Shown here: positions 45,145 through 54,261 of the stretch, piece by piece | Position numbering within the stretch: the first letter of the stretch is position 1 | How the letters are laid out: every line of letters starts with the position of its first letter | Assembly: GCF_042646085.1 (NCBI RefSeq) | Contig: NZ_JBHRSZ010000002.1 | Coordinates: 434,001 to 498,000 of the forward strand | Length of the DNA stretch: 64,000 nt | Reading direction: 5' to 3' | Source: Litoribrevibacter euphylliae | GTDB lineage: Bacteria > Pseudomonadota > Gammaproteobacteria > Pseudomonadales > Litoribrevibacteraceae | Program-made: the position numbers and the translations under genes | Notes under the pieces: model-generated | Database searches by the model: none | What the model saw: the letters and a program-made list of their open reading frames with translations, nothing else | Told to the model about the DNA's origin: nothing

Positions 45145-47625
45145 ATGAACAAAGAAATACTATTAGCAGCCATAATCTGCTCGTCTCTGACGGCATGTGG
45201 TGATGCTTCAGACACAACCACCTTGGATGCAGACAACGACGTTCCAGCAACAGAAGAACCGGCAACTGGCTCAGGCGACGATACAAATACTGACACCGAT
45301 GGTGATACCAACACCGATACTGACGGCGATACAGACACCGATTCAGGCTCTGGAGCCGGTAATGGCGGCAATGGAGGCGGTAATACAGGCGGAGGAAACA
45401 ACTCTGGTTCCGACGATGGATCGGATAACGGTTCAGATGATGGATCTGATAATGGCTCAGACGATGGATCGGATAACGGTTCAGACGATGGCTCAGACAA
45501 TGGATCTGACAACGGTTCAGACGATGGATCTGATGACGGTTCTGATAATGGTTCAGACGATGGATCTGACAACGGCTCAGACGATGGATCTGACAACGGC
45601 TCAGACGATGGCTCTGATGATGGTTCAGACGATGGCTCTGATGACGGTTCAGACGATGGCTCTGATGACGGTTCAGACGATGGCTCTGATGACGGTTCAG
45701 ACGATGGCTCTGATGACGGTTCAGACGATGGCTCTGATAACGGTTCAGACGATGGCTCTGATGACGGCTCAGACGATGGCTCTGATGATGGTTCAGACGA
45801 TGGCTCTGATGACGGTTCAGACGATGGTTCTGATGATGGCTCTGATGACGGCTCTGATGACGGTTCAGACGATGGTTCTGACGATGGCTCTGATACTGGC
45901 CCGCTGGTTGGTACCATCTCGAATATTTCTGGCCTTGCCTACACAGCAGGCGATCATACCGGTATTGTTAATGCCAATGGCGAGTTTAATTATGAAGAAG
46001 GGGATAACGTTCTTTTCTCTATTGGCGGCCTTGAACTCGCTCAAATTCAAGCAGCAGAAACAGTATCTCTAGCGGACTTATTCCCTGTTCTACCTGAAAC
46101 CGCAGCCGAATTCCGTAAAGAAATGCGCGATATGGATTATGGACGTGAGATACTACAAACCAAAGGAGAACCACAGCTGGTATTTGGCATCACAGAATAT
46201 CCTGTGTATTACACCTATGGCGTTGAAAGCAGCTTACACCTAACGTCAAACCTCATGCAGTTACTATTGGCCATGGATGAAGATGGTGATAGCAGTAATG
46301 GTATTGATCTTCTAACCTCAGATTGGAATACACGCTTAGCGAGTCTCTCCGATGAAGATCTGCCTTTCAATAGCCATTTATTAGAGTTTGCATCACACCC
46401 AGGCACCAAAAAGTTCCAGCATGATTATGACCTTAGCCTGGTCATGAACAAGGCAGATCCACTGGCTTACCTATACAGTGTTTCAGGAAAATCCATTGAA
46501 GCCTATCCAGTGCTTCAAGGTACTAACCCTGACGATCCATCAATCTTAACTAATTTCGAATTTACCGATCAGTACCTACTATCAAAGCAGGAACTACACT
46601 ATACGAATGATCAAGAGATCTATCGTGATCTATGGGAATATGATAACAACGGCAACATTACTAAATTTTCGCAAGAAGAAGACACTAACGCCGACGGGAA
46701 TCTAGAACGCTTGTATGAGACAACCTATAACTACAACGCATTTGGCCAAGTGTCTCAGTCAAACGTTCAAGTGTTTACCTCAATTAATGGGACAGATCCT
46801 ACCACAAGTACCACCACAACTTATGACCGAGTAGATGATAAAAATTACCTCTCCAATACGACAGAGACAAATAATCTTTCACCTACAGACCCAGTAATCG
46901 TAGAAACACTCATCCTCAACTCTGATATGCAGATAGAGAGTTACTACAATGAGGAAGTTGACCCGATGACAGGTACATCCATTGAACCAGACTATGACTA
47001 TGAAATGACTTACTTGGCAAACGGCAACTTGGAAAGCCTAGCCTGGATAAACTACAGCAATAATAGCCCTGTTCTAAAGTACGACCACACTGTAGAGTAT
47101 AACGGTAACCAGGCAATCAACACGTGGGACAGAATTAACTCATCAGATGAAGTAGTTTCTAGTTATCGAGTTGCCGAGTTTGTCGACAATAGCAACAAAA
47201 AAACGCGTCATGAATATACCGTTCTCAATTCAGATGGCGATATTACCTACTCATCAGCCATTGATTACACCTATGATGAAAATGGACGCTTTACGTCGTG
47301 TACCAGAGAAGAAGACAGCTCCGGCGATGGCAACCTTGACGGAAGAGAAACATATCGTCACGTCTACAATGAATTTGGTTTATCAGAAATAATCATTGAA
47401 CAAGACAATGATTTAGATGGAATTATTGACGATACCAAAACATATACAAAAGCCTATGGAACGAATGGCGAATTGCTATCGGATGAAGATAATCTAGAAC
47501 AAAACCTAAGCTACGACACTACGCCAGCCACAAATGGTGTTCGGTATTTGATTTCTGAATACCAAGCCTTGGATCGCAAAATAATTAGATCAGGCGTGAC
47601 CTGTGGTTTTGCTCAAAGGCGATAA
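45145..47625 (+). CDS. Surface lipoprotein paralogue 4 with 41-unit SDDG/SDNG stalk
   Basis: This 826-aa lipoprotein is a close copy of paralogue 3. The first 50 codons are almost unchanged; then come a slightly longer DTDGDTNT linker (to residue 87), 41 tandem Gly-Ser-Asp-(Asp/Asn/Thr) units (residues 88-251), and the same beta, helical and YD/RHS-like domains. Conserved C-terminal Cys (SCTREED and VTCGFAQRR) match those of paralogue 3. The six extra units against paralogue 3, in otherwise very similar genes, show that stalk length changes faster than the rest. It is the last gene of the array. Confidence 0.85.
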   Translation: MNKEILLAAIICSSLTACGDASDTTTLDADNDVPATEEPATGSGDDTNTDTDGDTNTDTDGDTDTDSGSGAGNGGNGGGNTGGGNNSGSDDGSDNGSDDGSDNGSDDGSDNGSDDGSDNGSDNGSDDGSDDGSDNGSDDGSDNGSDDGSDNGSDDGSDDGSDDGSDDGSDDGSDDGSDDGSDDGSDDGSDDGSDDGSDNGSDDGSDDGSDDGSDDGSDDGSDDGSDDGSDDGSDDGSDDGSDDGSDDGSDTGPLVGTISNISGLAYTAGDHTGIVNANGEFNYEEGDNVLFSIGGLELAQIQAAETVSLADLFPVLPETAAEFRKEMRDMDYGREILQTKGEPQLVFGITEYPVYYTYGVESSLHLTSNLMQLLLAMDEDGDSSNGIDLLTSDWNTRLASLSDEDLPFNSHLLEFASHPGTKKFQHDYDLSLVMNKADPLAYLYSVSGKSIEAYPVLQGTNPDDPSILTNFEFTDQYLLSKQELHYTNDQEIYRDLWEYDNNGNITKFSQEEDTNADGNLERLYETTYNYNAFGQVSQSNVQVFTSINGTDPTTSTTTTYDRVDDKNYLSNTTETNNLSPTDPVIVETLILNSDMQIESYYNEEVDPMTGTSIEPDYDYEMTYLANGNLESLAWINYSNNSPVLKYDHTVEYNGNQAINTWDRINSSDEVVSSYRVAEFVDNSNKKTRHEYTVLNSDGDITYSSAIDYTYDENGRFTSCTREEDSSGDGNLDGRETYRHVYNEFGLSEIIIEQDNDLDGIIDDTKTYTKAYGTNGELLSDEDNLEQNLSYDTTPATNGVRYLISEYQALDRKIIRSGVTCGFAQRR
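45406..45897 (+). repeat. 12-bp minisatellite, 41 copies (in paralogue 4)
   Basis: 492 bases, 41 units. Between about 45600 and 45840 a 24-bp double unit (GGTTCAGACGAT plus GGCTCTGATGAC or GATGAT) is repeated almost without change, a sign of recent expansion. The final unit ends ACT (Thr) instead of GAC/GAT. Confidence 0.95.
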
Positions 47626-47644
47626 CTGAATATCTATGATGTAC

Positions 47645-47680
47645 AAACCACAATCTGTTAATCAGATTGTGGTTTTTTTA
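47645..47680. terminator. Terminator after paralogue 4
   Basis: AAACCACAATCTG, loop TTAAT and CAGATTGTGGTTT form a perfect stem followed by T's; it lies between convergent genes and may serve both. Confidence 0.93.
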
Positions 47681-47693
47681 TGAGTCACTATTT

Positions 47694-48671
47694 TTATTCC
47701 TGACTCATCTTCATCACAGAGAAAGTGTCGCGATAAGCACGCGGTGAAACGCCAAATCGTTGACTGAATGCACGGGAAAATGTGGGTGTCTGATTAAAGC
47801 CAACTTGAGCGGCAATTTGTTTTACCGATAAGGTTTCATCTTGAAGCAGAGTTCGACCTCGCTCTAACCTTAACTCAGATAACAATTGCGCCGGACTCAT
47901 GTTAAACGCATTCACACAGTTTCGATGTAAAGTACGCACCGAATTTAACGTAAATTTAGCCATATCATCTACGGATGTCGGCTTATCCAAACGGGTTTCC
48001 AACCAAGAAATTAATGAAATCAGACTAGCGTCTTTTGACTTTGATTGGAAATCAATGGGCATCGAAAATTGAGCTTGCCCACCTTGCCGTAACAGATAAA
48101 CCACCAGTACACGAGCAACGGCCAATGCCAACTCAGGCCCGCAGTCTTTCATCACCATCGCCAACATCATATCGACACCAGACGTAATACCTGCGGATGT
48201 CCAGATATCACCTTCATTAACGTATAAAATATTGTCCTGTACGATGGCTTCTGGATAGCTCTGTTTTAGTCTGCTCAAGCCATCCCAATGCGTTGTCACT
48301 TTTCGATCCTTAAGTAATCCAACTTCGCCCAAAAAGAAACACCCCATACAGATACTGGCTTTTATTTTTGAGATTTTTGCTACATCTGATATCCAGCGGA
48401 GAATCTGTTTATCTTTCAAAACCTCCTCCATAACAGACTCATGGGCTCCTGGAAGAATCAACAGATCAATTTCTTTTGGAATGAAAAAGGGTTGAGCCGT
48501 CACTTCTAAATACGCTGAAGTTTGTACCTTTCCGGAAGCATTAGGAGTGACATAGGTGACTTGATAAAGAGGCTCAGGGCTAAGTGCATTAGCAACAGAC
48601 AACACTTCAGACGGGCCACCAAAGTCCATTAACTGAACACCATCATAAAGAAGAATAAACACTTGTTTCAT
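47694..48671 (-). CDS. GlxA-type regulator (DJ-1/PfpI plus AraC), copy 1
   Basis: This 325-aa regulator joins an N-terminal DJ-1/PfpI (class I glutamine amidotransferase-like) domain (residues 1-180) to a C-terminal AraC helix-turn-helix pair (about 220-320, 'SVKQIAAQVGFNQTPTFSRA', 'RFGVSPRAYRDTF'). The elbow position of the DJ-1 domain reads 'ASICMGCFFLGEVGLL', keeping a Cys where the family usually has SxCTG. It lies convergent with the lipoprotein array and 365 bp from a close paralogue on the same strand. Family members control amino-acid, betaine or sugar metabolism; the target here is unknown. Confidence 0.88.
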   Translation of the reverse strand: MKQVFILLYDGVQLMDFGGPSEVLSVANALSPEPLYQVTYVTPNASGKVQTSAYLEVTAQPFFIPKEIDLLILPGAHESVMEEVLKDKQILRWISDVAKISKIKASICMGCFFLGEVGLLKDRKVTTHWDGLSRLKQSYPEAIVQDNILYVNEGDIWTSAGITSGVDMMLAMVMKDCGPELALAVARVLVVYLLRQGGQAQFSMPIDFQSKSKDASLISLISWLETRLDKPTSVDDMAKFTLNSVRTLHRNCVNAFNMSPAQLLSELRLERGRTLLQDETLSVKQIAAQVGFNQTPTFSRAFSQRFGVSPRAYRDTFSVMKMSQE

Positions 48672-49036
48672 CGATTTGAAAATGCCATTTAAAGTGTACT
48701 TTTAAAACAATAGCAGAGAAAAATCATAGCTTATGGAAATTAAATACTTCCTAAGTACTAAGCAATAACCTCCTATCATTCACTTACTTTTGAATTTGGA
48801 GTTACTTATCCAAATCAATCGTCGAATTATAATTGAAATGCCAGGCTAAGAGCTGAAAGTGCTACAAAGTGTAACAATAAAACTTGGGGATTTTTAAACA
48901 AGGAATCGAAAACACAGCCTGAGTTATAAACTTAGGCTGTTCTTCTACTTTGTGGTTTTCAGTGTTTCGTTTTTTATTCTGATGACAGCTAGGAACAAAA
49001 CGATCTTAATAAAACCCTAAATTCAGATAATAAACG
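48672..49036. other. Intergenic region between the two GlxA-type genes
   Basis: It holds the upstream region of copy 1 and a hairpin at 48914-48940 (ACAGCCT...AGGCTGT, weak T-run on the plus side). No gene is seen. Confidence 0.45.
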
Positions 49037-50029
49037 TTAAGCGCTTTCTTTTTCAGGCTGGCTCATGTGGATAAACAAGAACGGTTCACGATATACACGA
49101 GGTGATACGCCAAACCGTTGATTAAATGCGCGAGAGAACGTGGATGATTGATTAAACCCCACTTGCGCAGCCACCTGCTTTACAGACAAGGTTTCATCTT
49201 GCAGTAATATTTTTCCTCGCTGAAGTCTCAGTTCAGATAACAATTGAGCCGGACTCATCTTAAACGCCGAAATACAATTTCGGTGTAACGTACGAACCGA
49301 ACTAAGTGAAAACTTAGCCATTTCTTCCACAGTTGGCGGATTATCCAGTCGAGTTTCAAGCCAGGAAATTAATGGAATAAGACTTTCATCTTTTGACTTA
49401 GACTGAAAATCAATGGGCATCGAAAACTGAGCCTGACCGCCTCGGCGTAATAGGTAAATCACCATTTTACGAGCAATCAAAATCGCAAACTCTTTACCGT
49501 AATCTTTCATTACCATGGCTAACAACATATCAACACCTGAAGACATTCCAGCTGACGACCATACATCACCGTCATGAAGGTACAAGATCCCCTCTTTTAC
49601 ATGGGTTTCAGGATATCGTTCCTTAAAACTGTCCACTCCCATCCAATGTGTTGTAACTTTTCTTTTATTTAAAAGACCGGTTTCTCCGAGAAAAAAAGCG
49701 CCTGTTCCAATACTTGCTTTAACTTTTGCTATTTTAGAGATCTCTGATATCCAGTCGATTAATGACTTACTCTCCATAGTCGTTTCTACAATAGAAGGTT
49801 TAGCTCCGGGAATAATCAACAGATCCAATTTTTCGGGAATAAAAAGAGGTGTGGCTTTCAACGTCAAATTAGAAGACGTATGAACTTCGCCCGATAGATT
49901 AGGCGTTACATAGATAATCTCATAGAGAGACTCTTTACTAAATAAATTAGCACAAGAAAGAACTTCAGACGGGCCACTGCAATCCATTAACTGGACACCA
50001 TCATAAAGTAAGATAAACACTTTTTTCAT
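49037..50029 (-). CDS. GlxA-type regulator (DJ-1/PfpI plus AraC), copy 2
   Basis: This 330-aa paralogue of the previous gene is closely similar throughout ('FILLYDGVQLMD', 'SMPIDFQSKSKD', 'LLSELRLQRGKILLQDETLS'). The DJ-1 elbow reads 'ASIGTGAFFLGETGLL', so the Cys kept in copy 1 is Gly here; any catalytic or redox role of that Cys is lost and the domain can only bind a ligand. The two arose by tandem duplication, like the lipoproteins beside them. Confidence 0.88.
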   Translation of the reverse strand: MKKVFILLYDGVQLMDCSGPSEVLSCANLFSKESLYEIIYVTPNLSGEVHTSSNLTLKATPLFIPEKLDLLIIPGAKPSIVETTMESKSLIDWISEISKIAKVKASIGTGAFFLGETGLLNKRKVTTHWMGVDSFKERYPETHVKEGILYLHDGDVWSSAGMSSGVDMLLAMVMKDYGKEFAILIARKMVIYLLRRGGQAQFSMPIDFQSKSKDESLIPLISWLETRLDNPPTVEEMAKFSLSSVRTLHRNCISAFKMSPAQLLSELRLQRGKILLQDETLSVKQVAAQVGFNQSSTFSRAFNQRFGVSPRVYREPFLFIHMSQPEKESA

Positions 50030-50413
50030 TGATTTAAGGCTGCCTTAAAGAATATGCGTTCAAAACAACAACCGGACAATAAGTTATGGTAAAACTAAAA
50101 TTGTCATAACTTCATATTGCTATGAAATCACTAGAAAAATTGATTCATAATTTCAGTCAAAGTACTGCTTTGTAGGCTTGAATTTCCATATTCAAAGTCA
50201 CTAAGGCCTTATAAAAAGGCCTTTTTAAACTTAAATAACGCATACCTATTAGACTGGTAGTATGGATTTTTCTAACGGTCAGAATTAAACAGGCATTTAA
50301 ACAAAAAACTTCGAATGAAATTGAAAAGAAATAGATGGAATCCTGCCAAAAACAGGGATTTTTAGGTCAAAGGGCTTAACACTAAAAACTATACAAGAAG
50401 GAAGCTAAGGTAT
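50030..50413. other. Intergenic region with terminator-like hairpin
   Basis: AAGGCCT...AGGCCTTTTT at 50204-50229 is a plausible terminator on the plus strand. The rest is the upstream region of GlxA copy 2 and the tail of the next minus-strand gene. No gene is seen. Confidence 0.45.
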
Positions 50414-50977
50414 TTACGCCTTAGTAACTTCAGAAGACTCGTAAGAAAACTTTGTATCGCGAAAGGGAACACCGAGCTCCATCAGCTCCGTGTAAATCAA
50501 CTCTAAATCAGCGCAACATTCATTAGTAAACTTGAAAAACGAGCCATCTTTTTTGACAAGAACTTTCACAAAGTCTTTATCCGCGCCCCGCCTATGACTT
50601 TCAAAACGTTGTTTAGTGCCAATGAAATCAATCTCATCCATTGGCAGAAAAAAGGATGCTTCAATCTGTGGGCTGGGAGACAACCACTCAATCCCTTTCG
50701 AGGTAACAGTAATTACCCACTTACCGCCATTACGAATCAAACTAAAGGCTTGATAGCCATGATAGGAAACAACAAGAATCGCGATAATGCGATAAATCCA
50801 GATAAAGGTAATAGTAAGCCAATCAGGTGGATTCACCGTGCCACGCCCTGGTATGAAGTGTGAGCCAGCAATGAAATTAACAAACACCCAATGAAAGAAT
50901 AGAAATAATAACGCCAACAGGCAGCCTAGGAAGATCTTGAATCCGGCAACTTCAGAAGCTGTTTTCTCTAGCACCAT
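50414..50977 (-). CDS. Hypothetical membrane protein, 187 aa
   Basis: I recognise no family. Two hydrophobic helices are clear (residues about 14-36 and 52-75), separated by a short loop with 'GSHFIPGRGTVNPPDW'. The C-terminal half (about 85-180) is soluble and reads like a PH-like bacterial beta domain ('WVITVTSKGIEWLSPSP', 'FFLPMDEIDFIGTKQRF', 'VKVLVKKDGSFFKFTNECC'), a layout seen in small membrane proteins with a cytoplasmic PH-like fold. It lies just beside the FKBP gene on the same strand, separated by that gene's terminator. Confidence 0.65.
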   Translation of the reverse strand: MVLEKTASEVAGFKIFLGCLLALLFLFFHWVFVNFIAGSHFIPGRGTVNPPDWLTITFIWIYRIIAILVVSYHGYQAFSLIRNGGKWVITVTSKGIEWLSPSPQIEASFFLPMDEIDFIGTKQRFESHRRGADKDFVKVLVKKDGSFFKFTNECCADLELIYTELMELGVPFRDTKFSYESSEVTKA

Positions 50978-51023
50978 AAGAATAACTATCCTTTTATTCT
51001 GAGATTCATAATCTACACAAACA

Positions 51024-51049
51024 CGAAAACCTCCCGAAGGAGGTTTTCG
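51024..51049 (-). terminator. Terminator of the FKBP gene
   Basis: CGAAAACCTCC and GGAGGTTTTCG form a perfect stem 32 bases beyond the stop. The same hairpin (slightly changed) lies beside the broken copy at 37698-37724. Confidence 0.85.
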
Positions 51050-51081
51050 TCATCAACAAAACACTCTCAATAGAAAATCTA

Positions 51082-51798
51082 TTAAGAGTCTTTGCCTTTA
51101 ATGCTCAATAATTCAACTTCGAAAATCAGCGCTGAATTTGGTGGAATTTTAGGGCTTGGGCTTTGAGCACCGTAAGCCAAGTTCGCAGGAACATACAGCT
51201 TCCACTTATCACCCACTTTCATCATCTGAAGCGCTTCGATCCAACCTTTAATCACGCCACCCACAGGGAAAGTCGCAGGCTGGCCACGATCAACAGAGCT
51301 ATCGAATACCGTGCCATCAACCAAAGTGCCGTGGTAATGAGTGGTTACCATGTCCGATGCTTCAGGTGTTGCTGCACCTTCGTCACCGTTCTTAAGAATT
51401 TCGTACTGAAGACCACTCTCCAGAACAGTTACTACGTCACGCTCGCCATTTGTTTTAAGGAAATCTTCGCCTAGGCGTAGGTTCTCATCATTCAGCGCCT
51501 TCATTTTATCTTCCTGAAGCGCACGAACTTCATTAAATGCAGCAGTTAACTCTTCCATCGTCAGGCGACGCTCTTTATCTGCAAGCGCATCCTGCAAACC
51601 TTGAGCAATGGCTTCAACATTCATTTCCTGAAGACCTTCCTGGCGCATGCCAGAACCAACGTTATAACCAATGCCGTAACTAACTTTGTCGCTATTCGTT
51701 TTAAGCTCAACTTCTTTGTCACCACACCCTGTCATTGCAAGGGTAGAAACCAAAGCAGCACTTCCTAGCACTGCAGCAATTTTATTCTTTTTGAACAT
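51082..51798 (-). CDS. FKBP-type peptidyl-prolyl isomerase lipoprotein (FkpA/Mip-like)
   Basis: This 238-aa enzyme helps fold exported proteins by turning proline bonds. A lipobox LAMTGC (lipid on Cys25) follows the signal peptide; residues about 35-125 form the helical dimer domain of FkpA/Mip proteins ('KVSYGIGYNVGSGMRQEGLQ'), and about 130-236 the FKBP domain ('VTTHYHGTLVDGTVFDSSVD', 'PVGGVIKGWIEALQMMKVGD', 'NLAYGAQSPSPKIPPNSALI'). ATG 51798 gives a normal signal peptide start (MFKKNK) and is preferred over the upstream in-frame ATG 51816. A broken copy of its 3' part lies at 37.7 kb on the far side of the lipoprotein array. Confidence 0.92.
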   Translation of the reverse strand: MFKKNKIAAVLGSAALVSTLAMTGCGDKEVELKTNSDKVSYGIGYNVGSGMRQEGLQEMNVEAIAQGLQDALADKERRLTMEELTAAFNEVRALQEDKMKALNDENLRLGEDFLKTNGERDVVTVLESGLQYEILKNGDEGAATPEASDMVTTHYHGTLVDGTVFDSSVDRGQPATFPVGGVIKGWIEALQMMKVGDKWKLYVPANLAYGAQSPSPKIPPNSALIFEVELLSIKGKDS

Positions 51799-52081
51799 AG
51801 TAATTCTCAATGTCAATCGTCGAATGAATGTATAAAGCAGACCATCGTAAACCGCCCTTAGAGATTAAACAATTGCTTTTAGTTCCCTTAGATTAAATCC
51901 TCATGAAATCTCAATTACGAGTAATTTAGATAAGAGATCACCGCAGTACGTGAAGTTATCGACAATCTTTTAGATCGTCCGTTTCTTTCCTATCGAATCA
52001 TCAGTTAGAATCTTGTTAACCTTTAATGATACGACCACAATTTGGATCGTGGTTGATAACAACAATAAATGCCGTTACGAC

Positions 52082-54247
52082 ATGCCTAGCCTGCCATTTA
52101 AATTGAAGAAACCTCATCTTAAACATGTTGCCATTCTGGCCGTTTCGTCGGTCAGTATTGTGTTAGCCGCACCCGCTATCATGGAATCGAAACTGTTTCG
52201 AAACCTGACTGACGGAACGCACCTCCAGCTCGCCGCAAGTTCAGGGCCCGATATGGATAATGATGGTATTCCTGACCATCGAGATCTCGATATGGATGGC
52301 GATGGCATAGACAACCATTATGAACTTCAAACGGGATACGACCCTCGTCGTAAAAAGAGTACCCCGCCCGATTTAGATAAAGACGGCCTTCCCGATGAAA
52401 TTGATGTGGATCGCGATGGCGATCGGGTAAACAACCTGCTTGATAAGTTCCCGGACAACAATAGGGAATGGGGCGACATCGACGGTGATGGCATCGGCGA
52501 TAATGCGGACACCGAGAAAGACGGCGATGGTTTCTCCGATAAGGTAGAAATTCAGCTCGGCACCAACCCCTATGATCCTAACGATTACCCGAAAGATACC
52601 GATGGCGACGGCATTCCTGATGTTCTTGATGATGACATGGATAACGACGGTTACGCCAACGATGACGATGTTTTCCCAACCGATCCAAAAGAATGGTCGG
52701 ATTTGGATGGCGATGGCATTGGGGATAATTCAGACCCGGATCGCGATAACGACGGCATTCGTAACGATTATGAAGAGCAAGTCGGCACCAATCCTAACGA
52801 TGCCAGCAGTGTACCAGTAGACAGCGACGGGGATGGCATTCCTGACGCCATTGATGACGACCGAGATGGCGACGGCTGTTTGAATGACGAAGACGCCTTC
52901 CCTGACGATCCTCGCTATTGCAAAGATACCGACGGTGATGGCATTCCTGATCAGAACGACAAAGATCAGGATGGCGACGGCTACAATAATGATGTCGATG
53001 CTTTCCCGATGGATCCTACCGAGTGGAAAGACACCGACGGCGATGGCATTGGCGACAATTCCGATCCGGATATTGATAATGATGGTCATTTAAACGCGCA
53101 AGACGCTTTCCCATTTGATCCCAAAGAATGGTCGGACATCGACAAAGATGGCATTGGGGACAACGCCGACCCGGAACGCGATGGCGATAAAATCAGCAAC
53201 GAATATGAGCTTCAATTAGGCACCGATCCCAACGACCCGACATCCGTGCCACCAGATTTTGATTTTGACGGTATTCCCGACGCGCTTGATCCTGACATGG
53301 ATAACGATGGCTATCTAAACGAACAAGACGCCTTCCGTCGTAATGCCAAAGAGTGGTCGGATTTGGATAACGATGGCATTGGTGATAACTCGGATAAAGA
53401 TCGTGATGGCGATGGCATCTCCAACCATTACGAAGAGCGTGTTGGCACCGATCCTAACGATCCTAAGTCTGTCCCGTCTGATATTGATGGCGATGGTATC
53501 CCAGACAGCCTTGATCCTGATATGGATGGTGACGGTTACAAGAACGAAGTGGATGTCTTCCCTCGTGATCCGAAAGAATGGTCTGACATGGACGGCGATG
53601 GCATTGGTGATAATTCCGACCCGGATCGGGATGGTGACAAGATCGACAACCATTACGAAGTTCAAGTAGGTACCGATCCAAACGACCCAAACAGTGTGCC
53701 ACCGGATATGGATGGCGACGGCATTCCTGATAGCCTTGACCCGGATCGTGACGGTGATGGCTATGATAATGGCACCGATGTTTTCCCGAGCGACCCAACC
53801 GAGTGGTCTGACATAGACGCTGATGGTATTGGTGATAATAAAGACATCGACCGCGACGGTGACTTGTTCGCTAACGACGTGGAAGAAATGTTCGACTCCA
53901 ACCCGAACGATCCGAAGAGCTTCCCGGATGATCTAAAACCGGCGTTGGAGCTGTCTGGCAAAAACGGTGAAGAAGTGGCAACTGAAGTCACTGAAATCCG
54001 CTTACGTGGGCAAGCTTATGACATTGGAGTAGGTATCGACAGAGTCTATGCCACCAGCGACCGAGTTTCGGGCAGCTTCGATGGTAAGTTCTTCTATCAC
54101 TCAGCCTTCGCAATCGTGGTGCCGTTGGAATATGGCGAAAACACTATTACCGTCCATGCGATTGATAACGACGGCAATGAACTCACCATAAAACGCGAAG
54201 TGATTCGTACACCGCCACCACCGCCTCCGGCAGAAACGGCAAATTAA
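52082..54247 (+). CDS. Secreted protein made of thrombospondin type-3 calcium repeats
   Basis: This 721-aa protein has a signal peptide (about 12-36, 'HVAILAVSSVSIVLAAPA') and then, from about residue 55 to 620, a chain of more than twenty Asp-rich DxDxDGxxD loops of the thrombospondin type-3 kind ('DSDGDGIPDAIDDDRDGDG', 'EWSDLDGDGIGDNSDPDRDN'). The last 100 residues form a beta-sandwich-like domain ('ATEVTEIRLRGQAYDIGVGI') and a Pro-rich tail. Two Cys within one repeat (GDGCLND and RYCKD) could be bonded. The chain should bind many calcium ions and form a stiff rod at the cell surface or in the matrix. ATG 52082 gives the signal peptide; the in-frame TTG 52013 is unlikely. Confidence 0.85.
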   Translation: MPSLPFKLKKPHLKHVAILAVSSVSIVLAAPAIMESKLFRNLTDGTHLQLAASSGPDMDNDGIPDHRDLDMDGDGIDNHYELQTGYDPRRKKSTPPDLDKDGLPDEIDVDRDGDRVNNLLDKFPDNNREWGDIDGDGIGDNADTEKDGDGFSDKVEIQLGTNPYDPNDYPKDTDGDGIPDVLDDDMDNDGYANDDDVFPTDPKEWSDLDGDGIGDNSDPDRDNDGIRNDYEEQVGTNPNDASSVPVDSDGDGIPDAIDDDRDGDGCLNDEDAFPDDPRYCKDTDGDGIPDQNDKDQDGDGYNNDVDAFPMDPTEWKDTDGDGIGDNSDPDIDNDGHLNAQDAFPFDPKEWSDIDKDGIGDNADPERDGDKISNEYELQLGTDPNDPTSVPPDFDFDGIPDALDPDMDNDGYLNEQDAFRRNAKEWSDLDNDGIGDNSDKDRDGDGISNHYEERVGTDPNDPKSVPSDIDGDGIPDSLDPDMDGDGYKNEVDVFPRDPKEWSDMDGDGIGDNSDPDRDGDKIDNHYEVQVGTDPNDPNSVPPDMDGDGIPDSLDPDRDGDGYDNGTDVFPSDPTEWSDIDADGIGDNKDIDRDGDLFANDVEEMFDSNPNDPKSFPDDLKPALELSGKNGEEVATEVTEIRLRGQAYDIGVGIDRVYATSDRVSGSFDGKFFYHSAFAIVVPLEYGENTITVHAIDNDGNELTIKREVIRTPPPPPPAETAN

Positions 54248-54261
54248 AACATGAGCTTCAT

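Noticed and set aside
42714..45897. Possible CRISPR arrays
   Set aside because: Repeats are contiguous 12-bp units without unique spacers and lie in frame inside genes.
45129..45917. 262-codon minus-strand frame opposite the second stalk
   Set aside because: Same artefact of the 12-bp repeat; it covers only the repeat and the antisense of the signal peptide.
38053..47625. RHS/toxin-immunity cluster
   Set aside because: The YD-like strands are there, but the proteins are short lipoproteins, lack the RHS core hyperconserved end and variable toxin tip, and no immunity genes follow.
52730..53665. Several 70-119-codon frames on both strands inside the type-3-repeat gene
   Set aside because: They are shadows of the GAT/GAC-rich repeats; the main frame has signal peptide and full-length repeats.
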